From JACMNW01 sp031402355 (lineage in GTDB: Bacteria; Pseudomonadota; Alphaproteobacteria; Rhodobacterales; Rhodobacteraceae), in assembly GCA_031402355.1 (NCBI GenBank), contig JANNSG010000090.1:1-36934 (forward strand): a DNA stretch of 36,934 nt, in the 5' to 3' direction. Below are positions 7,510 to 14,162 of the stretch, one piece after another. The position numbers and the translations under genes were made by a program. Position 1 is the first letter of the stretch. Each line of letters begins with the position of its first letter. The notes beneath the pieces are model-generated. The model saw only the letters and a list, made by a program, of their open reading frames with translations, did no database searches and was not told where the DNA came from.

Positions 7510-9018
7510 TCAGACCGCGATCCGCGCCAGCTTGACGGCAGAGGCATCTGCCGGTTTTGGTTCTGTGACCTGCGTTGCATTTGATGCTGCAAACATCGGC
7601 GCTACGGCGACTGACCCAATGCCCGCCATTTCGTCCTGATCTTCGATATTTGTGGTCAGCATCAACTGCATTGCCCGCAATTCGCGGCTTGTCACGTTGG
7701 TCATTGGCAAAAAGACATCCGCCGCAAGCGTTACGCTTTCACCACGCTTCGCCGTCACTTTCCGGCCGTCCATTTCATAGACGGCACCACCATTGATAAA
7801 GGTCAAAAGGCTTGGCCCGATACCGGTGCCATTCACCCGAACCGTCGCGCCCGGTGCCACTACGATCATCCGCATGTCATAACCGTTTGCCTTGGACAGC
7901 GGTTCAACCCGGCCCCAACTGGTTTCACGGATCACATGGCTTTGCACTTCGCGGCGGGACTGACTTTTCAGCTGGTCCACCACTTGTTTGACGTTTTGCG
8001 CATTTTCGCGATTGGTCACCAAAAGGGCGTCAGGCGTGTCGATCACGATCATGTCGCGCAGGCCGATCACCGCAACCAGTCGGCTGTCACTTTGGATCAG
8101 CGAATTCTTGGTATCCACGGCCATGATGTCACCGTTCTTTACGTTGCCATCCTCGGACTGGGTCGAGATCTTCTGCACCGAATTCCAGGCACCGACATCA
8201 TCCCATTCAATGTTCAGCGCCGGGGCCAAAGCCGTTGTTGGCGAGCGTTCGAAAACCAGACGTTCGGTTGGCTCTGATGTCGCCTTGGCAAAGGCCCGGC
8301 TTTCCAACAGTATGGTTCCTTGCGAGCATGTCGCCCCGGTCACAGCATCAGACACCGCATAAAATGTATGCGGATCAAACCGCAGGAATTCCTCGATGAT
8401 CACATCAGCCCGAAACAGACTGATGCCCGAGGCCCAGTAGGCGTGCCCGGCAGTTATCAGCGACTTTGCCACTTCGACGGGCGGCTTTTCAATGAACCGA
8501 TCGACGCGGTGCAGGCCAGGCAGAAACCCGTAATCGCCGCCGTCGATGATATAGCCATACCCCGTTTCAGGGTAGGTCGGCGGAATGCCGAACAACACGA
8601 TGCGGCCGTCTTCGGCAGCCTCACGCATGGCAAGAATAGTTGCGTTCAGATTGCCGGTGATAATGTGATCCGATGGCAAAACCAGCAGTAATGCCTCTGG
8701 ATCAGATTGCGCGGCGCTTATGGCGGCAGCCAATACCGCAGGTCCGGTATTGCGGCCTATGGGCTCTGCGATAACCTTTGCCTTGATCTGCAGATCCTGC
8801 AGCTGCCGATGCACGAGCACGGTTTGCGCCGCACTTGTCACGACAATCGGGGCGTGAAAATCATCACCACGGTGGCGTTGAACGGTGGTCTGAAAATAGG
8901 ACAGACTGCCCTTGCCGCGGACGGGCTGAAATTGTTTTGGCTGTTCAATTCGGGACATGGGCCACAGGCGTGCGCCCATGCCACCGCAAAGAACCAAAGG
9001 ATAAATGGGTTTGCTCAT
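7510..9018 (-). CDS. algA: Mannose-1-phosphate guanylyltransferase with degenerate isomerase domain (AlgA-like)
   Basis: This 502-residue protein has the bifunctional AlgA layout. The N-terminal nucleotidyltransferase domain is intact: GGMGARLWPMSR (12-23), PKQF (27-30), EPIGRNTGPA (85-94), LPSDH and FIEKPP. It should make GDP-mannose from mannose-1-phosphate. The C-terminal cupin domain (about 370-460) normally isomerises fructose-6-phosphate using a QMHHHRAEHW metal site. Here the matching region (about 393-407) reads VRVNGTGIGPSLLTF, with no histidines, and the tail ends in an unrelated Ala-rich segment. The isomerase half is therefore probably inactive, so mannose-6-phosphate must come from another gene. 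The start overlaps the alg44 stop by four bases. Confidence 0.87.
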   Translation of the reverse strand: MSKPIYPLVLCGGMGARLWPMSRIEQPKQFQPVRGKGSLSYFQTTVQRHRGDDFHAPIVVTSAAQTVLVHRQLQDLQIKAKVIAEPIGRNTGPAVLAAAISAAQSDPEALLLVLPSDHIITGNLNATILAMREAAEDGRIVLFGIPPTYPETGYGYIIDGGDYGFLPGLHRVDRFIEKPPVEVAKSLITAGHAYWASGISLFRADVIIEEFLRFDPHTFYAVSDAVTGATCSQGTILLESRAFAKATSEPTERLVFERSPTTALAPALNIEWDDVGAWNSVQKISTQSEDGNVKNGDIMAVDTKNSLIQSDSRLVAVIGLRDMIVIDTPDALLVTNRENAQNVKQVVDQLKSQSRREVQSHVIRETSWGRVEPLSKANGYDMRMIVVAPGATVRVNGTGIGPSLLTFINGGAVYEMDGRKVTAKRGESVTLAADVFLPMTNVTSRELRAMQLMLTTNIEDQDEMAGIGSVAVAPMFAASNATQVTEPKPADASAVKLARIAV

Positions 9019-10112
9019 GATTTCACATCCAGTTCAGGGGCCAGAGGTGGGGAAGAAGTCAGGGCCGCGCCAAGACCGAACGGCAGCGCGCGAACGATGG
9101 TCAGTTCAGCCAGTTGCCCGGTCCGGGTTGCAGACAGGGCGACCTCGGGGATAATTCGCACCGGGGCCAGCGCATCGCCGGATTGGCCCCGTAAGCTTTG
9201 TGTATCGACCCTTGCGCGGATCGTTTCTCCGTCGCCGAAGCGGATATTGACGTGATCGGCGAAAGCGAGTTCCAGAAGTTCCTCTGGCGTCACTTGAGTG
9301 TTCACAACCAAAGGCGCATCCGGCGCTGAAACTGAAAGCACGGCATCGCCCGCCTGAACCGTCGCCCCAACCGCGGTTCCTTGCAACGTCGCAGTGCAGG
9401 TGCAGGGCATGGCGATGGACAGCAGACTTCCAGAAATGGTGCGAATGGAAAAGGCAACCTCGCCCTCGCCCGCTTCAAGGTTCACATAATCCAACTGGCC
9501 CGCAGCAATGGCCCCAAGGGTCATCCCGTCTTGCATGGCACGGCCAGGTGTGGCGATTTGATGGGTAAAGAAGCGGGTATAGGCCAGGGTGGCCGCGCTG
9601 CCGATCAGCAAAGCCGTGGCGAGGACCATACCCGCAGAACCCATCAGGCGGGTCAGTGTATATTTGCTTGCCGCAGCGGCCGTGGCCGCCCGCTTTGCTG
9701 GCGATGGCAATGTCGATCCAACCCCGATCACGCCGCCCAATGCGACCAGATCGCCTGCGATGTAGGAATTGAGGATATGGCGCATCTGCGGCAAATGTTC
9801 ACCGCCCGGATCAACAAAGCTGACAGAAGCCAGGCCTTTGTCGCGGTCGACATGCTTGATCAGCCCCAGAACACCCAATGTCACGCTGAAGCCGTGAAAG
9901 GGAAATACCAAGCGCATCAATCGAGTTGCGTTTTCTAGATTTGGGTCCATCAGTCCACCGATTTCAGCCATCACCAGCGACAGGCGCATGCCCCGGTATT
10001 GCCTGCCGTCGATCCCCACCATGAACGGAACATCCATCATCGGGTGATCGCCCTTGTTGGGCAGGAAGGACAACTGATCCTTGGTCAGCTCTAATGCGGT
10101 ACTCGGTTCCAT
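9015..10112 (-). CDS. alg44: Alginate polymerase accessory protein Alg44, degenerate PilZ
   Basis: The start chosen is the ATG at 10112 (AAGGA seven bases upstream). A GTG at 10127 has no ribosome site. The 365-residue protein has an N-terminal PilZ-like domain (about 20-120), one membrane span (about 152-177) and a periplasmic membrane-fusion-like region containing SGSLLS and MPCTCTATL, which mirrors the SGTL and PCDCTV segment of Alg44. In P. aeruginosa Alg44 binds c-di-GMP and activates Alg8. The PilZ signature residues (RxxxR and DxSxGG) are missing: the first position is GDHPMMDV and the second is VMAEIGG. Nucleotide binding is therefore doubtful, although the fold and membrane topology are kept. 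The gene lies 20 bases after alg8. Confidence 0.85.
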   Translation of the reverse strand: MEPSTALELTKDQLSFLPNKGDHPMMDVPFMVGIDGRQYRGMRLSLVMAEIGGLMDPNLENATRLMRLVFPFHGFSVTLGVLGLIKHVDRDKGLASVSFVDPGGEHLPQMRHILNSYIAGDLVALGGVIGVGSTLPSPAKRAATAAAASKYTLTRLMGSAGMVLATALLIGSAATLAYTRFFTHQIATPGRAMQDGMTLGAIAAGQLDYVNLEAGEGEVAFSIRTISGSLLSIAMPCTCTATLQGTAVGATVQAGDAVLSVSAPDAPLVVNTQVTPEELLELAFADHVNIRFGDGETIRARVDTQSLRGQSGDALAPVRIIPEVALSATRTGQLAELTIVRALPFGLGAALTSSPPLAPELDVKS

Positions 10113-10132
10113 TCGATATTCCTTCACGTGTT

Positions 10133-11608
10133 TCAGACGGCGCCAGAGAGAACAACAACACCCAGCGTCAACCAGCCAAGGGCCAAGGCATGCGTGTAGA
10201 GTGACGAAAACTTCTTGAGTTGGGCGAGCAGCGGCAGATCGCTGCCTGCCGCAGCCGTGACGCTTGATTGACGGGTCCAGCGCTGCTTATCCAACCGGAA
10301 CAGGACAAAACTTTTCACCGCGGCCCCGCCAATCTGGCTGAAGTAAAGCAAGAACGGATAGCTGATTGGAAACCGCTCGAACCGCACGACCGTCAGAACG
10401 CAGCAGTAGAGGTAGCGGGTAAACATGACCCAGGCGATATAGGCTGGCAGCACCAGCGGCTCGATCAGGATCGCCCCTGCGAGAACCGAAATCGGGCCGG
10501 CCAGCGTTGTCCATATCCCGACCCTTTGATCGAGGATCGACCACCAGGTGAAATAGCCTATCTTTGAGGGCGGCAGCGCCAATGCCCGCCCGTTGGTACG
10601 CAGCATATTGCCGAACCAACGGATCATCAGGGTTACGGCACTATCGACAAACCCGGGTTTGGGTTGGCTTTCCATTGAAATCGAGGCGACATCGGGCAGA
10701 TAGCCCATCTTGTAGCCGTTCTTGAGCAACCAGAACCAAGTTGACTTGTCGTCGCCGGTCAGGAAATTCACCCGCCCCAACCGCCAGTGATCAATGAAAT
10801 CAGACTGTACCTGATCAACAAAGCCCGCATCCGTCGCCAGATCGGCGCGCACCACGCTCATCCGCCCGGTCAGGGTAAGGACGCGGTCTGACAACCCCAT
10901 CGACGACATCATCACCTGCCGCTGGGTGAAACGCAGGGAAAACCAATCACGAAACAGCGCCGAGTCCTTGATCTCGACTTCTTCGTCAGTGGTGATGGCC
11001 CCCATGTCGGGATCGACAAAGAAGGGCGCGGTCGCGGCCACGATGTCAACGGGCACACAACTGTCGCCATCCACGAACAAGACGATGTCATAGGGTGTTG
11101 GCGCCTGCCGGGCGATGACGCGCAAGGACCGCGCCAACGCATCGCGCTTTCCTGTTCCGGGGATCTGATCAATGATCAGCCGCACCGCTGCCGAAGCCGC
11201 CGGATTTGCGTCAAAGATCTGCCGGATCAATCTTCCGTCAGCGACGTCGACGATCGAGGCGACAACAGTAGCACCGCCTTCAGAGATGGCTGCGGCGCGA
11301 AAAATGGACTGATAGACCCGCGCGGTCACCTCGGGCTCGATCTTGTAGCTGGTCACGATGAAGTACGCATGCGCGCGGCAGGGTTGCGCGGCATAGGCAG
11401 TAATTGCCCGGGATTTTCGCCGTGGATAGACCCATTTCAAGAACAGCAATGCCCGAAGGAAGTTCAGCAAGGCCCAGGAATATCGCCACGCACCTATCAC
11501 ACCGACCACAGCCAAAGCACCCGTCACATTCCCAAGCGAATGGACTGGGATGCTAAGGCCTAGGCCAAAGCAGGCGCAAAGATAGGCGATATGTGCCAGC
11601 ATGCCCAT
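10133..11608 (-). CDS. alg8: Alginate (polymannuronate) synthase Alg8
   Basis: This 491-residue inner-membrane processive glycosyltransferase (GT2 type) polymerises GDP-mannuronate. N-terminal membrane segments lie at about 5-60. The cytosolic catalytic domain follows with SYKIEPEVTARVY, the metal-binding DGD (Asp180, Asp182), LTGRMSVVRA, the acceptor motif GDDKS (285-289) and an IRWFGN motif equivalent to the family's RWYGN. C-terminal membrane segments include WTTLAGPISVLAGAIL, and FRLDKQRWTRQ closely parallels Alg8. These details fit Alg8 better than cellulose or hyaluronan synthases, and alg44 follows directly. The ATG overlaps the algD stop by one base (TAATG); a second ATG two codons later is also possible. 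Confidence 0.93.
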   Translation of the reverse strand: MGMLAHIAYLCACFGLGLSIPVHSLGNVTGALAVVGVIGAWRYSWALLNFLRALLFLKWVYPRRKSRAITAYAAQPCRAHAYFIVTSYKIEPEVTARVYQSIFRAAAISEGGATVVASIVDVADGRLIRQIFDANPAASAAVRLIIDQIPGTGKRDALARSLRVIARQAPTPYDIVLFVDGDSCVPVDIVAATAPFFVDPDMGAITTDEEVEIKDSALFRDWFSLRFTQRQVMMSSMGLSDRVLTLTGRMSVVRADLATDAGFVDQVQSDFIDHWRLGRVNFLTGDDKSTWFWLLKNGYKMGYLPDVASISMESQPKPGFVDSAVTLMIRWFGNMLRTNGRALALPPSKIGYFTWWSILDQRVGIWTTLAGPISVLAGAILIEPLVLPAYIAWVMFTRYLYCCVLTVVRFERFPISYPFLLYFSQIGGAAVKSFVLFRLDKQRWTRQSSVTAAAGSDLPLLAQLKKFSSLYTHALALGWLTLGVVVLSGAV

Positions 11609-12927
11609 TACCAGCAGATACCCTGATAGCTGCCGCCGGACCGTGCGCCGGGCATGATGCGGGCAAGGTCTATGACCAACCTGTCAGGAATTGCTGCCTG
11701 CAAGGCCTCGATGGTTTCATCGTATTTATTACCGACCAGAACGATTTCGGATTTTGCCAAAAGCTCGGCGATTGTCGGAACAAGGCGATCCTTGAGATCA
11801 ATGTTGTAGTCATTGCCACGACCCGCAGCGTTCATGTCGTCGACATAGGCCTTGTGCACGAAGGGGTCATAGACAGTCAGCGAGATGCCGCTGTCGATCA
11901 GTCGTGACGCTAGTTCCGCCAAGGGGCTTTCGCGCATGTCGTCGGTGCCTGGCTTGAAGCTTATTCCCACCATGCCGACAGAGGTTGATCCCGAGGCGTG
12001 GATCATGCGTTCAGCGCGGTTGATCTGTTCCGCATTTGCCTGCAGCACGGCGTCCAGCAGCGGAGACGCGACATTCATATCTGCGGCAATCGACCGCAAG
12101 GCGCGCACATCCTTTGGCAGGCAGGAGCCACCAAAAGCAAACCCGGGGCGCATGAAATAGGGGCTCATCGAGACTTTTTCGTCGGAACACAGGATCTTCA
12201 TCACTTGCTGTCCGTCCAGCCCGCAGGCCTTGGCGATATTGCCTATCTCATTGGCAAAAGTAACTTTCACAGCCCGCCAGGAGTTCGATGTATATTTCAC
12301 CATCTCGGCCGATCGCAGATCGACCACATTGATCGCGCAGTCGAGATCCTTGTTCAGTGCCGTAAGGAAGTCGGCTGTTTTGCTGTCCAAAGCGCCGAAT
12401 ACGATCAGACCCGGATCGTAATAATCCTGAATTGCGGTGCTTTCGCGCAGAAACTCGGGGTAGTAGCCGACGCCAAAACCGACCCCCGCCGTCATGCCAG
12501 ACGCGTCTTGCAAGATCGGGACACAGGTCTTTTCCATCGTGCCGGGCACAATGGTTGATCTGATGATAACGGAATGAAACGTGTCCTTGGCGGGAAGGGC
12601 CGCGCCGATGGTGCGACAAACGCCGACAACGTAGTCAAGCCCGATCGACCCATCCGGCGCAGACGGTGTGCCGACGCAAACGAACGATGCATCGGCGGCA
12701 AGAACGGCGGCAGCCCCATCGAGCGTCGCTGTCAGTTTGCCAGCCGCGACGACCTCGGCAATCAGGGCGTCAAGGCCGTGTTCAACGATTGGTGACTGAC
12801 CTGCGTTGATCGCGGCCACCTTCCCGGGATCAAGGTCAACGGCAATGACCTGATGGCCATCTTTTGCCAGACAGGCCGCCGACACGACGCCAACATAGCC
12901 AATTCCAAATACCGCGATTGTTGCCAT
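11608..12927 (-). CDS. algD: GDP-mannose 6-dehydrogenase AlgD
   Basis: The start chosen is the ATG at 12927 (MATIAVFGIGYVG), with a GGGAA-rich ribosome site; the upstream in-frame ATG at 12990 would add 21 unrelated residues. The 439-residue enzyme oxidises GDP-mannose to GDP-mannuronate, the committed step of alginate synthesis. It has an N-terminal NAD-binding Rossmann motif, FGVGYYPEFLRESTAI (151-166), KVTFANEIGNIAKA, FMRPGFAFGGSCLPKD with catalytic Cys269, FKPGTDDMRESPL, and the C-terminal GICW ending. PEFLREST plus the GICW tail favour GDP-mannose over UDP-glucose dehydrogenase. It is the first gene of the operon and should be controlled from the 279-base region upstream. Confidence 0.93.
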   Translation of the reverse strand: MATIAVFGIGYVGVVSAACLAKDGHQVIAVDLDPGKVAAINAGQSPIVEHGLDALIAEVVAAGKLTATLDGAAAVLAADASFVCVGTPSAPDGSIGLDYVVGVCRTIGAALPAKDTFHSVIIRSTIVPGTMEKTCVPILQDASGMTAGVGFGVGYYPEFLRESTAIQDYYDPGLIVFGALDSKTADFLTALNKDLDCAINVVDLRSAEMVKYTSNSWRAVKVTFANEIGNIAKACGLDGQQVMKILCSDEKVSMSPYFMRPGFAFGGSCLPKDVRALRSIAADMNVASPLLDAVLQANAEQINRAERMIHASGSTSVGMVGISFKPGTDDMRESPLAELASRLIDSGISLTVYDPFVHKAYVDDMNAAGRGNDYNIDLKDRLVPTIAELLAKSEIVLVGNKYDETIEALQAAIPDRLVIDLARIMPGARSGGSYQGICW

Positions 12928-13049
12928 TTCCCAGCTTCCCAAAGTGTTTACTGCTCTCCACCGCCAATGCGGCAGTGCGGCGCAAAACAACCATAAGTTG
13001 TATATTGGATGTTTGGAAAGTCGGGGTAAGCCCTTAAATATTCATTGAG

Positions 13050-13090
13050 TGTCAGAAATATGCTGACAAAATGCGCATCAGTGATGTCAG
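13050..13090. promoter_or_regulatory. TGTCAG dyad upstream of algD (candidate operator)
   Basis: A perfect inverted repeat TGTCAG-N7-CTGACA occupies 13050-13068, and a third TGTCAG half-site lies at 13085-13090. The dyad is about 120 bases upstream of the algD ATG, in the 279-base gap between algD and the LuxR-type gene (12928-13206). A very similar run, TGTCAGAAGTATG, lies upstream of the regulator gene (13889). This suggests one DNA-binding protein acts at both places. I could not assign a confident -35/-10 pair here. Confidence 0.45.
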
Positions 13091-13206
13091 GAATTCAAAG
13101 GAATCTTGCTGCAACGCGGCACAGACCAGCACGCTAAATGACACGCCAAAGCGTTTCCATTTTTTCAACAATGCCATATGGAGTCCGGGGAAAAATGGGC
13201 CCGGTC

Positions 13207-13848
13207 TTACTGCACCCAACCACTGCGAATCGCATATTCAACGATGGCGCGACGTCCCTGCAGGTTTAGCTTTGTGCTGCCCCGCGCTTTGTAGGTCTCG
13301 ATCGTTTTGGATGACAAGGCCAGCTCAAGACCTATTTCTTTCAGACTTTTGCCACGGGCCACGGATTTCAGAACATAGGCCTCACGGTCGGTCAGATCAC
13401 GCGGCCGAAAAGACGGGCGCGCTTTGGGGGCTTCACAAAGCAAGTTTGCAAAAGTTGCATCAATATAAAGTGCACCATCAAGGACGGCCGAAATTGCTGT
13501 TTGCAGGGAATCGAAAGACGACGTCTTTGGCAGGAAGCCGCGAAAGCCGGATGCGATACAGGCTCTCGCCAAGGCAATCGAGGTATCGCTGAAATACCCG
13601 ATCAAGCTTGGCGTACCCAGTCGAGCGTCAGCAATGGCCGCAATGTCTGCTGGCGTCAGGTCAGACTGAGACGGGTCAATGATCGCAACGTCGTAGGTGA
13701 TGATGACAGAAGTCTCTGCAGTGTTCGGCATCGACATCGGCGTTGCCTGCACATTTGGATGCCGTTCCAACATCGAACAAATGCCCGAAGCAAGCATCGG
13801 ATTTGGATCAAGTACGGCGATTTTGATGAAAGGTGTCTGTGCGGTCAC
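13207..13848 (-). CDS. LuxR-type response regulator (NarL/FixJ-like)
   Basis: The 213-residue protein has a receiver-like domain (about 8-130). A likely phosphoacceptor aspartate lies in VAIIDPSQ, and the conserved Lys is in GFRGFLPKT. A C-terminal GerE/LuxR helix-turn-helix follows (about 150-210), with LTDREAYVLKSVARGKSLKEI and SSKTIETYKA. The acidic pocket is reduced to LDPNP, so phosphorylation may be atypical. No histidine kinase is adjacent, making it an orphan regulator. It lies directly upstream of algD on the same strand, separated by 279 bases that hold a dyad, and downstream of the beta-helix RTX gene. I infer that it controls the alginate operon and possibly itself. Confidence 0.85.
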   Translation of the reverse strand: MTAQTPFIKIAVLDPNPMLASGICSMLERHPNVQATPMSMPNTAETSVIITYDVAIIDPSQSDLTPADIAAIADARLGTPSLIGYFSDTSIALARACIASGFRGFLPKTSSFDSLQTAISAVLDGALYIDATFANLLCEAPKARPSFRPRDLTDREAYVLKSVARGKSLKEIGLELALSSKTIETYKARGSTKLNLQGRRAIVEYAIRSGWVQ

Positions 13849-13888
13849 GATTTAGCTCCGTAAGATCCCCACCCCACGGTTCAGATTT

Positions 13889-13913
13889 TGTCAGAAGTAT
13901 GTGCGATCTGACG
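13889..13913. promoter_or_regulatory. TGTCAG-type dyad upstream of the LuxR-type regulator
   Basis: TGTCAGAAGTATG at 13889-13901 differs by one base from the TGTCAGAAATATG that starts the algD-upstream dyad. A CTGACG half-site follows at 13908-13913. It begins about 40 bases before the regulator ATG, a good position for autoregulation. The pairing with the algD site is seen directly; binding by the regulator is inferred. Confidence 0.4.
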
Positions 13914-14042
13914 ACAACGTGTCCACATTACCGCAACTACATGTCGGAGCAATGACACTGTAGCAAAATCACGGCACATTCGACATATTCCTTCGAATTT
14001 TTCAACAAATGAAGGCATAAGGCCCATTCTACAGCCGAAAAT

Positions 14043-14076
14043 CTTGGCGTTCGGCAAACACTGCCGGGGGGCCAAG
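14043..14076 (-). terminator. Nested stem-loop, likely terminator of the beta-helix RTX gene
   Basis: Outer arms CTTGGC (14043-14048) and GCCAAG (14071-14076) enclose inner arms CGGCA and TGCCG. Read on the minus strand, the stem is followed by ATTTT. It lies about 90 bases after the RTX gene stop, in the 314-base gap (13849-14162) before the LuxR-type gene, and would separate their transcripts. Confidence 0.45.
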
Positions 14077-14133
14077 CGCTAAAAGTGCGAATCGCGCTTA
14101 GGTTGTATTTATGAAAAGAGAATCAATATTAAG

Positions 14134-14147
14134 TTGATTTTGATCAA
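14134..14147. promoter_or_regulatory. FNR/FnrL-type palindrome
   Basis: TTGATTTTGATCAA fits the TTGAT-N4-ATCAA consensus of the Crp/FNR family exactly. It sits just after the stop of the beta-helix RTX gene, about 290 bases from the regulator start and upstream of the probable terminator. Its position makes control of the regulator uncertain, and a chance match is possible. Confidence 0.3.
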
Positions 14148-14162
14148 GATGCTGAAGGATCG

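Noticed and set aside
10133..11608. Reading the GT2 enzyme as cellulose or hyaluronan synthase
   Set aside because: Its RWFGN, LTGRMSV and FRLDKQRWTRQ segments follow Alg8, and no bcsB or hyaluronan partner gene is present.
11608..12927. Reading algD as a UDP-glucose dehydrogenase for another capsule
   Set aside because: The PEFLREST/NEIGNIAKA segments, the GICW tail and the alg8/alg44 neighbours fit GDP-mannose dehydrogenase better.
13881..14075. 64-codon minus-strand frame between the regulator and the RTX gene
   Set aside because: It has no ribosome site, no family likeness, and overlaps the candidate dyad and terminator; probably non-coding.
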